Shown piece after piece: positions 34,970-49,320 of a stretch of DNA of 64,000 nucleotides. The notes beneath the pieces were generated by a model. That model was not told where the DNA came from. It made no database searches and worked only from the letters and a program-made list of their open reading frames with translations. The translations under genes and the position numbers were made by a program. This DNA is from Tyto alba (lineage: Eukaryota > Chordata > Aves > Strigiformes > Tytonidae): assembly GCF_018691265.1 (NCBI RefSeq), contig NW_024881316.1:12194819-12258818 (forward strand), written 5' to 3'. Position 1 is the first letter of the stretch, and each line of letters starts with the position of its first letter.

Positions 34970-37900
34970 GATTTGAGGGATATCTGATGCAACCATGATT
35001 TGTCGTCGGCAGTTTAGGGGGTTTGGCTGACTTCCAGTCTCTGTTTCAAGTGGATGTTTCTGCTATGAAGTTTTTGCTGTATCCTTTGCAAATGATTATC
35101 AATATCCAGCCTCATCTTTCTTGAAATAACATTGAATTGTGCTTCTGCCTCTGCTTCCTTCTCATTATATTACAACTTATTTTCTAAAAATGTTTTCCTA
35201 ATGTGTCAATCTGGTGAAGCAGCATAGTTTTCAGATGGCAGATTTTGCTGTTAAAAGGTAGACAAACCTCACTGAAATCTGAGCCAAAGCTTGTTTCACT
35301 ACATTGACCACCAGCCAAAGTCAGAAATTACCTCGGAGTGCCCTCTTGTACTGGTCAGTCACCTGAATGTAACGAAGTTTTACATTATAATGCCGTATAA
35401 GACTCAGTGTCCGCAGCCAATTATGTGCCCTCTGTATCTTTGTTGCAGGAAAAAGCAAAAAACCCTCAATTTTCTAAATGTGTAAAATTTAATTTTATAC
35501 TGTTAGAGATGAGTAAACCAATGGAAGGGAGGTGGTTTTTCTTTAGTGGTTTAGTAAAACCTCATCAGTCAAAGAATTGGCTTTGTAAAATATTGGAAGA
35601 GCTTGTTTGAATAAAATGTCCCCAGGCTGGCTGGGAATGGGTGGGCAGCTTTGGTAAAATGGTCTGGTTCTGTTGCAAGCTTGGATTTTTTTTTCCCTCT
35701 CTGTTACATAAAAAAAGAAACAAAACTTCAAAACTTCAACCATGTCTGTTTTTAGCATAGATGACTTTATATGACTAAAGAAGCAGGAAAGTAAATAGCA
35801 CTCAGATGGAGAAGATGAGATGTGATGAGAATATCATATAAAACTAAGGAGACAATCAAGGATGCATAAAGCAACAAGTAACAGCTTTTCAGAAGAGACA
35901 ATTACAGTAAACATGTTTGTTCCATGAAAGTAGAGCTAAACAAACTTGATTTCCCACAGTTCTGCCCTATGTCCCTTAATATATTTTCCCGCATCCTCAA
36001 CTCCTTGTCCTCTACCATTCAATAGCCCTCTTATATCTACTTGTTTTCCTAGCAAAGTGACAGCAGGTACTGTGGCAGGTCCAGTGCTGATGGATCAGGC
36101 ACCACGTGGCCACAACAGGCTGATTTCTCTTACATGTGTCTTGGTGGAGGTACTAAGTAAGATCTTCCTCCTCTGTTTAGGTAGCTACATTTGCAATGGT
36201 TTAAGGTTTTGAGTATCGCTGAGCCATTCAACCATCTCTTCAATTCCTTTGAAACTGATCTGCTCTTTTAGGGGGACTGACAGTTGTGGAGACTCTATCA
36301 ATTGACAGGCACAAATAGATGTTGAGAATGACATGTAGGTAGGCATAATACTCCATCACACAAACATCTTAGGCAGTTCATCTAAATATGTATGTATGTT
36401 CAGTGAGAGAATATGCATAGACAGAGAAGACAGAGAAGACACAGAGATCCAAATCTTGAGGAAGCAAAAAGTAATTTGCATTGTTGCAGAGATCAGATAA
36501 CAGGCAACAGAAAAAGATTGACTACTTCTAATAAGCAAACTAAATGAAATTTAAGTTTCATCTAACTTCATGATTGATAGGTTATTTAAAACAAGAAGTT
36601 GTGGCATAAGGTTCCACATCAAAATAAAAGATACGGTATAAATGGCTGACAACAAAGCTGACGGTTCTATGTATGCTATAAACTGCCATAAAGCAGAAGA
36701 CTGATATTTGGGAGGACTTGGAAAGTAAAAAGTGAAGGACTTAGACTGAGCAGATGGAGGAAAAGAGATAGGACAACAACGTGGAAAAAAGGATGGGAAA
36801 GTTCTGCTGAAAAATGAAGGTTTTGGCTGCCCTGTTTACAGCAGCAGGTGCTCAGGGAAGAGGCACTGCAGTTCTGCAGGACTTCATGGGTCCAAAGGTT
36901 TTGACATCCAATTTAAAACACTTCAAAGATATCATTAGAAAGTTGTCAGATAGCTCATAATTATCAAAACAGGTGAGAAGAGCTGTGGGAACTGAATGTG
37001 GTTGAAAGTTATCTGTCTGTCTCCTTACAACTGGGCTTGCCCAAGCACTATCTTCATCCTGATTTTGCTCATGGAATTGAAGTTGAAGGCTGTTTAAATT
37101 AGTCTCTTGAACTTTGCTCGGCAGGAAGTTCCTTCACAATCATAAACTGGGGAAATTCACTACAGCGTAATGCTCCACAGAGTTTTTATTTTCCTCATAT
37201 AAGTCCTTGAAAAGGAATATTTTCTGTTTGAATTTTTATAGTTTAAGAGGTTTTGTAGATTTGAATGTATGTCTTTGGAAAACATGTTCTCTTAGTAATG
37301 TCTTCTTTGACATAGTGAAATTTTGAACTGTTTTCGGATTGGATTTTTTTTTTTTTCAGATGCCAGTGTTGACACCACTGAAGATATTCCAGTGTCTGTC
37401 TTCTACTGGTGTCAGCATAGTGTTGTCTCTGTGTGGAAGTAATAGTCATTAGGGTTTGAAGTCAAGAAATAGAGTTACAGCAAGAAAGGTCAGAGAAGTT
37501 ACTCATTTTAGGCTCTGGATAGTCCATCTGAAATAAAATTATTGACTTACTGTCTCATGGAAGAGCTGCATTTTATGATGGATTAAGATGGTGATAAAGG
37601 CTGATTAATCTGAACCATGAAGACATCATTTCCTTCGCAGCATTTGAGGTTATAACCCTCATCATCTCCCAGTGAAGAGACAACCATGAAGAGAGACTTC
37701 TTGCAGGAACTTGGTATGGCAGTCCCTCACTCAAGTTTGGCCATTCCATTTACTGTAGGAAGAGCTTGCTTAGACTAAACACTTAAATTTGATACAGCTA
37801 GAATTAGGCAAAATGAATCTCACTGTTAAAATGTGCAACAGTTTTGCTGAGGAAGGTACCCTGTTTTATAAAATGTTGCTATTTGCTGCAAGGACTTTAG

Positions 37901-40900
37901 AGAATATGACACTGAAGGCACTAGGCAGTGCTGGGTTAAATAAAATCTATAAAACATCATGAAAAGCAAAGGATTGTTTCTGAATGAGAGATTCAGATCT
38001 CCTTGGCACTGGGTCAGTCACCTTTCAATATAATCTTTTAGGTGAAATATCATGCTATAGTTTTTTAAGAGAAGTGCCAGATTTGATACTCTTTGAAGGC
38101 TAGATAGCATGGCCAATCTCCTCTTCTTCATTAACAATTTCAGGTCTTGCCAGAAATAACTCTGTGCAAAGGGAGAACACTCTTCAATATGTTAAAATTA
38201 GCTAGAATAGGGTGTCTCCTAATCAAATTTTGTCCTGAATTGCCAAATGATGTATAGTTGTTTGTGTTGTAGATAACGCTCCAGTGGGGACTACACTAAA
38301 ATCCCTGAAAACTCATATTATGCAAGACCTCTGGCTGAACTTTAACTCTGTGCTTAGAAGTGAAAGACTGGTGCTATAAGCCACCCAGATCTACATCAAA
38401 TACTGTAATTTTAATTGTACACTTAGCTAAAAAAGATCGGCTTAGATTAAATGAGCAATAAATTCCCACCTCTACAAGATGAACAAAACAGCATTTCAGA
38501 GTAGCGTAATATGCATTTGAGGCCACCCTCAGAGGTAATGATGGCAGAAAAGGGACAAAGTGGACATCTAAACATTGGTAGGATCCTAGTACTTTTTTCC
38601 TTTGCGTGCAACAGATGTTTCGCTGAGTTGGTCAGTTGTATCATATAAGCTATAAAATAAAGACAGAAGGCTTAACGAATAATTGGCACAGACCCAACAC
38701 TTAAATAAGATTCAAGTAGTATGAGAAATGATGCTGCTTTGAGGGCAACTATAAGGAAAATCTGTTCTGATGGAGTGTACCTATCCAGTTTTGGCTGATT
38801 GCTGTTTGAACTCCCCCTGCTTACTAGTACATTAGGGAGTATATATTTCAAAAAAACATTGCACAGCATTGTTAAGCACTCTGCATATATTTATCCTGTC
38901 GAAATGTTTGAAGTTACAAGCCACATATAAGTTTCTAATTTCTTTCCATTTTTAATATGCCCCATTGGAAAACGTCAGTGCATCCACATATTGCACTTGT
39001 AGTGCCATTCCAAACGTTTGCAATATTTGCATTAAGTAATGGAGAGTCAAAGGCTGGAGCAGACATGTCCAGAGCTGAATGTCTGTGCAAAATTCCCTTT
39101 ATCTTCTTTGTTCTTTTCTGAGATCTACAAAGCCTCTTTTACCATGCTTTTGCTCAGTCCTGGCTCGTTTCTATTCTTAGATTGGCCAAAGTGGACTCTC
39201 CAGACTTGAAGTTTCAGAGGATTCCTGTAATGGAGACCTGTATGAAGGGTTTTACAGTTGGATCTAAGCTGACTTATACTGATTCCCTCCAGCTGTTTGG
39301 TCATCTGGAGAGGGAGAAATACCAAAGGTCTCCTCATGCATTTCAAAATGTATCTTTTCCTTCTGATGAGGAGAGGCCCTAGTACCCAGTAGTGCTTCCA
39401 TTCTTGGGACTATTTCAGGGGAAGCCTCTTCCTTAAGCCCCCTGAACCCACTCAGCCTGGGTTGTCTTCTGACTTTAAGGGCAGGCATAGCATCTGTGGT
39501 ACTGTGATGGAGTTACACCTCCTAAGAGCTCTGCTGATCTCATCACTTTAATTTATAAAGGTGATTTGAGACTTAATGTCATGCACATGTTCAATCCCCC
39601 ATCACATCCCACACTCAAACTTCTGCCATTTTTATGGCATGTTTGCAGGCACCCCCTCAGGCCCCTGTCTATGCTCGCACCAGAGAAGAAATTTTAGGCA
39701 GACAGAAAAAAAATTAATATTGGAATACGACATCAGACTACCCCAGTTAGATCTCATGTATGTTCACAACATGATTTTTTTTCTTTGAATGAGAACCATC
39801 AGCCTTCAGATCTGGGGTTTAACACAACAGCAATGGTGAGCCTCTAGGCCCTGAAGACTACAGCATCTCTCTACTGTAATGATATAAGTCATCATAGGGT
39901 CTACCTTCCTGTGATCTGATTCTGTCATTCACTACTGCTTTTGCTATTAACTATTTGCTATATTATTTGTTATCAGCTTTTACTGTTGCTATTCTGCTTT
40001 TATTTTAAGTTGTCCAAGAACCATTAAGATAGCACTATTGAAGGTCAATACAGCTACCAAAACCCAAAACAGTGGAAGAAGTAGCTTTCATGGTCAAGAG
40101 ACCATTCTGTGGAAGTAGTTTACTGCAGGACGTTAAAGGTAAACAGAGACTGGCCACTTTTAGAACATGTTGCAAGACTACTTCTCTTTCAAAATATGGA
40201 TGTATGAAAATTCAAGTGCATGGAGCATGAGAACAGAGGTGGGTGACAGATAACTGTCTATTGATATTTCAGCCAAGACCTGTTCCTGCATCAAGAGAAG
40301 AAAAAGAGCAAATGACACTGTGAAATATATTAGGCACTGTTCCTTTCATCCTGGAAGACTCTGAGAAGCTACAGAGGTGAATGGAAAAAGATCTAGAGCA
40401 GACAAATTGAGTAGTGTTTTAGCTTGAATTGGCTTTAATGATTGAGTTATATATTTCCTTCCTTATGAGCAAAAATAAAAAAGCCTTCACTTTTGCCCAA
40501 TACGCGAAATCGTTTCCTTGTTAAACTCCAAATGAGGAAATGCAAGCCTTCCCTGGTGGATGCCTGTAACCTCACAAAATGCCCCAGATGATGAAGATCT
40601 CTTTCTGAACCACTCTGATAATAATTTCTTCACCCACAAAAAGCATCAAAGTCACCCTTTTTCAGCAGAGATCCATCTGCATAAGTGGGGTTGCCACATA
40701 CTCCTGACTGTGTGAGGCACATCTGGCAGTTCCTTCCAGAACATCATGCATGAGTGCACTGTAAGGTTGATGTGTGTGTGACTCGTTGGACAACTGTCTG
40801 TACAGAGCACATGTAGCAACGTTGGCTCTTCCAAAAACATTGGATTTATTTATGCATCTACCATGGAATTGGTCAACACTTACACATTAGAAATGTCGAG

Positions 40901-42610
40901 TAATTCCTGATATTCAACAGCTTGGTCTGAGATACTGCTGCTGCCGTGACTAGATAGAGACAATTCCAAAAACCCTAGATGTATGTGGAAGCTGGTCTAT
41001 ACACTTGGATGCCATCCTGGGGGAAAAAAGAAATATAAAATAAAAAGGAAATATGTGAGGAAACCTGGATTTCTCTACCTGCTCAATTTGAGATACAGGT
41101 CTGATACCACAAGAAACAGTGGCAGAGCTCCCAACACCTTTGTTAAAGTCAGGATTTAACCTCTGACATTCACTTGCTAGCTCTTATCTCTTAGCCTTAG
41201 AATATGCTGAAAGCATTTAGAGCTGGAGCTAGCAAAACTGAAAGGGACAGGGCTGGTGAGACATAAGGAGTGAGAATTTCCTGGTCAGTCATGCACATGC
41301 ACAAGGACAAAGCCACCTTGGTTGGAAGCTCTTGGGCAACTGCAGCATGCTTCAAAAGATCATAGAAATGTCACAAATGTAGGGTGATAGTGAATGCAAC
41401 AGATGCTAACACCTCCGTATAATTCTGTTGCTGTAATTCAAAAGGATCATGGATGATAAGGCCAGAAAAAGCTGGTTTATCCACAAGTCCCATGTTCTTC
41501 TGCATAACTTCAGACACAGAACTTCAAATTCAGCCCTGACATAAGTGACTGATATAACTGGGTGCATTTGCACTGTGGCTTTTACAAATTCATTGGTGAT
41601 TTCTTGTCACTACAGTGAAAGGATGGTAACATGAAACCAAGGGTATGGTGGCAGTACGGGGTTAAGAGACCTCGCTGTGTGTCCAAAAGCATGTGGAAAA
41701 CCTGGCTACAGATTGGCAACCAAGGCCACCACCAATCATCTCTGCTTTAAATCAGTTCCTGCTCACCAGGATTGGGAAATCGAAGATAGTGGTATAGGAT
41801 GCTAGCCATGCTAGTCCCCTGTTGGCCACAGAAAACAGGGTTCCTTCTACGGCCTTGCCTGTCAAGACAATTGGTCTCAGATGGGTCCTGGATACAGGGT
41901 AGGTGAAACTGATTTCCAACATTTCAAAAGTGCCTTAAAATCCAAGGTGCATGATATACTACAACTGCATTGTGATTAGAAGAGCCTCAGTGCAAAATGC
42001 TCTTACTCCTGTATCATCAGAGATCTTTGACTGTTCTCAAACTTAAAGTATTTGCATTTATGTCCTGAAATAAACAAGAAAATATTTTTAAAAGAAAGGG
42101 TATGTGTATGTTATTACTTAAATATAAGTAATATAAATTTATCATCTCCTTATGACTCTTGCACTGATTCATTCTTCATTTGCTCCACAAATATATAATA
42201 TTGAGTATATTAGTTTCCTGCAAATGTCTGGAAAAGGAGGAGTTAATGCATCATGGAAAATAACTTTGTGTGGAAGACATTTATTTTTATGAATCTGGCT
42301 CTAAGACTCTCTCTCTCTAGTTTTAAAATTACTATCACAGCCAGATTGTGCATCAAAAAAATCCCACTTAGCAGAATATATGGTCTCAAAAATGAATATC
42401 TGTTAGATTGTTCATACAGTGTGCTTTGAGAAATAACTTCTCACAGATGGAAAACTATAAAAATGGTGTTCTGCTATCTTGTAGCTTGAACCACAATCTC
42501 AGAACATATGAAATATTGATATTGACTCAAGCTGTACCTGTTTCCCCTTGAATGAATTCTTCCAAGTTCTTGACCTCTGTTCTAGTGCTGTTTCATTTTA
42601 GGCTGGAGTC
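34970..42610. other. Intergenic sequence, no gene recognised
   Basis: Long AT-rich stretch without a recognised repeat. Small simple repeats include a doubled acagagaag unit near 36,420-36,440. The stretch 38,900-39,060 is AT-rich with an octamer-like atttgcat core and might be a regulatory element, but nothing proves it. No convincing exon was seen. Confidence 0.55.
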
Positions 42611-42616
42611 CAATGG

Positions 42617-42617
42617 A

Positions 42618-42648
<31 letters not shown>
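42617..42648. repeat. Poly-A run (20 A, one G, 11 A)
   Basis: Interrupted A tract followed by an A/C-rich tail. No retroposed body is recognisable upstream. Confidence 0.9.
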
Positions 42649-42649
42649 C

Positions 42650-43518
42650 CACAACAAAAACATGCCCCAAACCCCTCAACCTTTTGTCCATGAGCAAAGG
42701 CAAGTCAGGAATGACATACTGTTTTCTAGCCAGCCTATTTGATATTATATGCAATCTTTGAAGAGGATCTTTATAATAAAGTATAATGACATGAACGGTC
42801 ACACATATGAACATTTACTTGGTGTGAAGTGTTTTCACTGCTCTCCCTACAGAATAGATATGTCTTGACAAAGAGACATGGTATAGAAAACGCTGCTGAC
42901 ATTTTTAGGTGATGGAATAATGAAAATAAATGTTTGTTACTGCAGCCTTTTTCTGGAGAAGATTCTCTACTGACAGTTCCATTCTCAGTGAAAAATGCCG
43001 ACATCATCAGTAGAGAAGTCTATCTGTGAGTAGGGAATTTTGCTCTTGGAGTCTCTTTCTTTATGTACCAGTTCAGACTTGGCACAGTTTTCAGAGTGTA
43101 CTGCAAGGATGCTTTCAAGCACATTGCCTTTAAATCACTTCTGAGGCCACACCAAAAGTACCAGTATAACCATTTCCTGGAAAGTTTTCAGTGCTCTCTC
43201 TAAGTGTTCCTTACTTTCTTCATAACAGTAATTCACAGTGTCAAGGTCCCATCCACCAGATGGATCATTTAACCACTCACAGAAAGCATCCAGCATTGAC
43301 CTCAGCGATCTGTTTCCCAATCTGAGTCTGCTGCCTCGTGCTTTTTGATCTTGAGCTGCAGTATGATCGTAGCTTGTGAACAACAGCACAAATGCCGACA
43401 CCTAACACCTCAAAGTCCTCTTTTAAGCTAACAGAGACCCTGGAGAAGAAAAGCATCAATGGTCAGAAATTGCTGCTCTCTACCATAGACCTTATGTGGG
43501 GTCATTATATTCTGCTCC
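42650..43518. other. Intergenic sequence with an unassigned minus-strand frame
   Basis: On the minus strand an 88-codon frame (43,135-43,401, GTG start) reads MLDAFCEWLNDPSGGWDLD and continues to FQEM. It overlaps a second frame (43,277-43,459) that follows an acceptor-like cttttcttctccag. Only the second frame is open from that acceptor, and it stops at 43,277. I recognise neither. They may be a frameshifted gene fragment or chance. Confidence 0.3.

Positions 43519-43544
<26 letters not shown>
43519..43544. repeat. Poly-T run (26 bases)
   Basis: The longest mononucleotide run in the window, followed by aattttttaataaataa. On the minus strand it reads as an A-run, but no SINE or processed pseudogene body was recognised next to it. 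Confidence 0.9.
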
Positions 43545-43549
<5 letters not shown>

Positions 43550-45120
43550 TTTAATAAATAACTAGTATGGAGAAACTTGTCCCAGTCAAGCTCTTATTTA
43601 GTTCAGCTCAGCACAGCACACCATTTACAGGTATATTACTTTCATTTTCCATACCTTTCTTTTCTACATATTTATTAACCCTCACCTAATAAATCTTTTA
43701 TCAAGTTATACATAAAGCTTGGATTGATTTAGAAAAGGGTCTGTGGCGGGTTTTACAGATGAACATCTCAAAAGTGCTATTTTATTTTCCATATAAATAC
43801 TAATAACTGCTGGTCCCTTTCTGCTGCCCAGCGGCTAGCTGAAGCATGCTCTTTGAGGGCACACCAACTGCTTCTCCCAGTACAGCCACTCCTTGCCCAG
43901 TTCAGGACTCAGCAGCTTGATCGATGCTCATAAAACTTGATGCTAAAACTGGTGCTAAAGGCTGTTCTTCAGGAAGCATTTGTTTGACAGGTGATGCTCC
44001 CGCAGCTCTCCACAACAGCAGCAGTAGAGCTGGGAATTGAATGTCCAGGTAGCTCAGGTTGGGCTGAGGGCCATTAGGAGCAAAATCTGGCCACCTTTCC
44101 TTGCAGAAGGTGGTCACAAGAGATCGCAGGAGGCACCAGACCCCCACCCTCTGGAGCAGCCTACCCCTCTGCTGTGAGTGATCCCAGGGCACTCCTCCTG
44201 GGCAAAATTCAGTGTCTAAATTCAGACAGGTTAGTATTTGCAAGGCAAGAAGCCAAGGTGCCATTTGACTGTGGGATGGGTCTCAGTCCATGGATCCACT
44301 GGAAGTAGTACACTACTCTGAAAGGGCCTGGAAATTGTAACTGAGACAGGCAACCTCCTGCTGCCAGAAGGCTTATGTTTGTGGTGAAGGGCACATTCCC
44401 TGAAGAATTAGAAAGGGCGATGTGGGCTGAAAAGAGTTCACTGCTGCTGGATGATATGTACACCTGAGACATCACGCAAGTTGTGAAGTCAAACTTCCCC
44501 AATGTTTAGAAGTACTCAGCCCTCAAACACTGTTCTATAAGCTGCATGCGAACAGCCTTGCACTACAAATGAGAGGTAACATTTTTTTAAAAGCTCATTG
44601 AAAAATAATTAGGCTCTCAGAGGAGGTTAGAGGGATTGGACTCCTTTAGATCTACATTAACATCTTTCCTCTGTGTCCAGCCAGATATCACTGATCCATC
44701 ACAGCTTTCAACTTTAGGGGAAGCTGAATTCCCTCTGCTACATCTTGCCAAGGGACCACAAGAGAGACCAAAACCCAGTCCTTGGGCTCTGCCACGCAGC
44801 CATGGGGTCACACTGGAGAACCATGCACAGTGCATGGGTGCTCAGCCTGGTCACAACCCCCTTGATGCCTTTTATGACCATACAACAAGGGGAAAACAAA
44901 GGCAAAGTAAAACAAAACAGGGAGTCAAGTGCAATGATTCCCTTCTCTTTCTGTTTTTTTTCTTCCTGTGGAAATACAAGGGAAAAGTTAGGAACAACAG
45001 GCAGGGAACATTCAGTCTTGGTTTCTTATTCACTTCATTAATTTTTTGTATTACTGTTTGTTTCAACAAAACACCTCTTGTCATGCTATGGCACCTTCAC
45101 ATCATAGGTTTGCTGTTTTG

Positions 45121-45141
45121 AGCAAGCAAGCAAGCAAGCAG
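45121..45141 (+). repeat. (AGCA)n tetranucleotide repeat
   Basis: Five tandem copies of AGCA, a short microsatellite. Confidence 0.9.
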
Positions 45142-46140
45142 CCTTTGGGACTGATGCTCCAGGTTTGCCCCACTGAACCTCAGGAACCACGAGTTGCACC
45201 TGGGCTAGGAACATACTTCCCTGGAGACAGTGAAGAGTGAGAGATCTCTCCAGAGGTGATTAGTTCTCAGATGGACTGACTTGCCCCCTGGAGATGTTTT
45301 ACTGAATTTCCTGAGGATACACAGAGAACAGCAGAATAACGTGCTTCAGTCAAGTGCCCAGAGTTGGCATTTGTTCCCCCAGTGTTTTTTTCATCAGATG
45401 CTACTTTAAAATTAATCTCTTTCAAAATGTTAGAGGAGACCTGTGATGCCTCTTCTCTCAACAGGTGAGGCATTGAGCTGGAAATAGGGAGGAAACTCCC
45501 AATCAGGAAGGTAGTGTCAACTACCTACCAAGATCATGCCAGGACAACTGAGCAGGGAGAAAGGAGGAGGAGGGAGGGAAGGAGAGGGAAATATCAGGTG
45601 GCTCTTCCGCGGCTGATCAATGCTTAGTAGTCCTGGAAAATTAGGAAATGTATCTCCTCACTCTCCCCGAGTATCTGCAGCTGCCAAGGCTGTTACTTGC
45701 TCTGATGCTGCTGAGGGAGCCAGGGACATGCCCCGGGAGCCCATGGTGGCTTTTGGCTCCCCAAGGCTGCAAGTTCACATCCACTTGACCAGAAGAGGAT
45801 GTGAAATCCAGCCTCATCGAGCTGCTTGGAAACAGAGCTGTCTGGAAGAGCATTAAGGAAGTGCCTTAAAACCTGTCCACTGCAGCAGGTTTAGATTAAA
45901 ACAAGTCTGTTTCAGGCAAACACAAACCCACTCAAATGGCTGGAGCCCCCACCTCCCATTCAGCTTGCACACTGATCAACTTCATGCTAAAAACCAATGC
46001 CAGTGATGCTGGACTCTCATCTCCACTATAGATCCCACCAGGGCTCCTGTTAGCAGGTGGTAGCCATTTGCTTTGCAAAGCAATATCTGTGTTGAGCCTG
46101 TTAATTGATGGATGATACAGAGCCATAGGTATTCCTTTTA

Positions 46141-46158
46141 TTTTTTTTTTTTTTTTTT
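46141..46158. repeat. Poly-T run (18 bases)
   Basis: Uninterrupted T tract directly after 'ccttttatt'-type T-rich sequence. No retroposed body was recognised. Confidence 0.85.
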
Positions 46159-48805
46159 CCTGATTGCATGCAGCAGCACCATGGCAGGAGCATTGGTGTG
46201 CCCAGCTGACCTCATGGTAGCACTTGCAGAGAACCTCTTCCCACCCACACATTAAAAATTGCCCCGTGTAGACATTTCCACACACTCTTGTGAACACTTT
46301 GCTTTTGTTCTTTCTTGTTTTGTTTCCCTTAATCTAAAAGAAGTTACTCAAACTGAGAACATATTGTTGCTCTTTGTGTGTGGAAAAGCATAACATAGCA
46401 ACTTGTCTTAGCTTTCTAATAGTTTCACGATGTGCTTTTAAACAATGTCAAACTTGTTCAAGACTCGTGACATTTGAAGTTGGCAAGTAAATCAATGTTT
46501 ATTTTTTTTTTCAAAAGCAAAACTTTTAGAAATAAAATGGTTACATTTATTTCAAAGGAAAATATTCATCCCTGTTTTTTCTGTTTTCTTTTTTTTTTAG
46601 ACATAAAGTGCTGTGTATGCAGGATTATTTTTATTTTGTATGTATGTTGCAGTGCTCAACATTTTAATTGCCACTTCCTCAATAAAACTATTGGAAATCT
46701 TCCATCTTGCCATTAGCACTTACAAAATAACTGTTAACAATATGTTATCCAGACACAGAAACTTTATAATTAACATTGGACTAGTCTTCAAAGTCTAGTG
46801 ACTAAAATATATCCTATAAAATTACTGGACTTCATTCAATGCTATTCTGCTGTTTTAATGTTCAATAAATGTGTTGAGGGGAGATATTTGGCAGCATGCT
46901 TTAGTCTCTCTGGCAGAGAGAGTGACTACAATGGGGTTTGCTCTCTGCTGTATGGCAAGAGCACCAAGGCTCTACTGGGCTGCCGCGCAAACACTGAAAG
47001 GTTGCTGCTGGTGTGAAATAACATAGCTCCCAGACACACTGCTGTGCAATCCTTCAATGCAACGCTCCTCCCTTGTCAACTGACAAGGAATTGGACAGTT
47101 TTCACATAAGCAATAAAACACAACAGGCAGTGTATTTCTGGACCATTATAGCACAACTGGGGTAGTGTCAGAAGTCAGAAGGCTGAAGGCCAAGCGTCTC
47201 AACTAAGAGAGAAATACAAGATTGGCTCTGAAGCGCCTTAATGTTATCCCAAAATGGAATTTCTACAGTACATTAAATAAGGAGGAACACTTAGACCTGT
47301 GCCTTTAACACAGACATGGACATGACATCATTGGCAGCTAATTAAGAATTATTCCAGCCAGAATTGTGCTGTAGCCATAGCAGGCCATTGCACTGGTAAA
47401 GAGTTTGGAGGACAGGATGAAAAGGATTGGAATGCACTTTCGGATTAAAACATGAGCGAGGTATAATAATGGATTAAAAAAAAAAAAAATAGTTTTGCAA
47501 GACCAGGGTCATTTAAAGCAGTATCTCCAGATAATGTGGCCACACGAAGCTCTTTCCCCATGGGAAACATCTGAAAAAAACCTTCTGCCTAGCTTCGGAG
47601 ACAAACAAGATTAATGGACCAAGAGGCATGTGGATATAGTTCTGGAAGTTATTTTTACTGGGGTATAGCTCTGAGTTAAGCCAACGGTATTGCTGTGTTT
47701 AATACTCTAGATGCTCATAGGGAGAAGCAGTCACTGTCCAAGTATACTTTCAGTCCTTTATAAGTATGAAAAGCTTCACATGCCTGGTTGTATCTATGCA
47801 AGAGTCTGTCTGCCCAGGGCTCCCACCTAGCAAGAAAAGGTGAGGAGTCAGAAGCAAAATCCTTAGCCTTAGAGTCACGGACTCCATGGGACACTGAGGA
47901 AAGGCACACCTGAGGTGTGAGAGGAAGCCATGTACAGCTCTCTCGGCCCTGCAGGTTTTAACCTAGGTGGATCGGATTGTATAAAATAAAAAAGAAATGC
48001 ATAACTATTCAATATAAATATTAATACGGAGTTTTGCTGTATCCAAAAAGCAAAATTCCTTGATTTTCAAGACCACTTTATTAACTTCTTACAGATTTTT
48101 AGGAGGCAATATGAAAGATTAAACAACATCTCAAGCAGTCTTTCCCTCTGAAAAGAAACCTTAGTAGAAACTATTTTCTTATACTTTCCCTGTTCTCTGG
48201 TCACAGGTCATCTGGTAAGGCCACAGGTCAGAGTAAGGGCTTCAGTGGAAGAAGAGTGCCAGGGAAGGGCTTTCATCTTTCATGATTATTACACACATGA
48301 ACATTTCCTTTCTGTCAACAATTCAGACACCTGGTCAGACAAGCTATTTTCAAAATGTTTGTCATTATATAAGCAAGTTTGGTCTCTTTGCAAAATGGGT
48401 TTTTTCAGATCTGTCACAAGCAGGAACTGACATTTGACCAAGTGGTTGTGTTGCTGAGGGGAATTGTTTGCACTCAGATATATCTACCAGGATGCAGTGC
48501 AAGCCCCTATCATCTGGCTGTTTCTCTGCACCGAGTCAGTGGGCTCTTTCTGTTCAGCTATCTGCTAATATTGTAAGCTAGTAATGCACTTGTGAAATTA
48601 AGTTACAGATCATTGCGAAGGTGGCTGAGTTGTGCTAGTATAACATTGCCATGTCATGACAATCAGGTCTCAGATGAAAAACACTGACAATTTTTTAGGG
48701 AAAAAATCCTTTGTTGGTTCACTGTCAAGCACTCAAACTGAAGAGAGCCAAAGGATTTTGAAGGACATCGTTTCTGTGCTTTTTTTTGACATCATCATAT
48801 AGTTA

Positions 48806-49320
48806 TCAATCATAAGATCAGAGAAAAGAGATCTATAAGGGACACTAAGTTATCTAGCTGATTCACCTCTGCCATGGTAGAGCATATAACTATATGCACA
48901 CCATTCCTACCATTTGCTTTTGTAACCTGTTCTTGAGTACCTTTGTTGATTTGTCTTCACAGTTTCCCTAGACAATCTATTTCAGTGCTTGTTTATTTGT
49001 TACAATAGAGATGATATTCTTACTGTTCTGGTACCTAAGAGAATTATTCTTTGTTTAAATTACCTGCTTTTTTATGAACAAAGGGCAGAGGAATTTTTTT
49101 TTTCACTCTTCTTGATGCTACCCTCATGTATCTGAAGGCTATTATCACAATTCATTTTTATTCTTCTGCAGACTAAACAATCTAAATTCCTTCAACAATT
49201 ACTTGTAAGATCTAATTTTAGACCTTTGACCACGGTCGTTACCCTCCTCAGATCTTCATCCACCATGTCTTTTTGGTGTGCAACACCCAGGGTTTACCCA
49301 CACTGAATAGAAGGAACAAG
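48806..49320 (-). mobile_element. Old CR1 LINE fragment, minus strand
   Basis: Read on the plus strand, the text is the reverse complement of a CR1 3' portion in its usual order. The first landmark is the tail 'caatcataagatcagagaaaagag'. Next come 'cacctctgccatgg', 'ctatttcagtgcttg' and 'tctgaaggctattatcac'. The last are 'cttctgcagactaaacaatctaaattcc' and 'gaccacggtcgttaccctcctcagatcttcatcc'. All are clearly diverged from young avian CR1, and some blocks resemble the older CR1 groups shared with turtles and crocodiles. It is 5'-truncated and has no open frame. Confidence 0.8.

Larger units (their letters stand above)
43545..48800. other. Intergenic sequence, no gene recognised
   Basis: Mixed composition. 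Minus frames at 43,902-44,264 (120 codons) and 44,209-44,502 (97 codons) and a plus frame at 44,636-45,121 (161 codons) show no recognisable motif. Contains an AGCA tetranucleotide repeat (45,121-45,141), a purine-rich stretch (about 45,558-45,592), a T18 run (46,141-46,158) and a short A-run near 47,475. Confidence 0.5.

Noticed and set aside
44209..44502. 97-codon minus-strand frame with several possible glycosylation sites
   Set aside because: Serine-rich chance composition; no signal peptide, no membrane segment and no family likeness.
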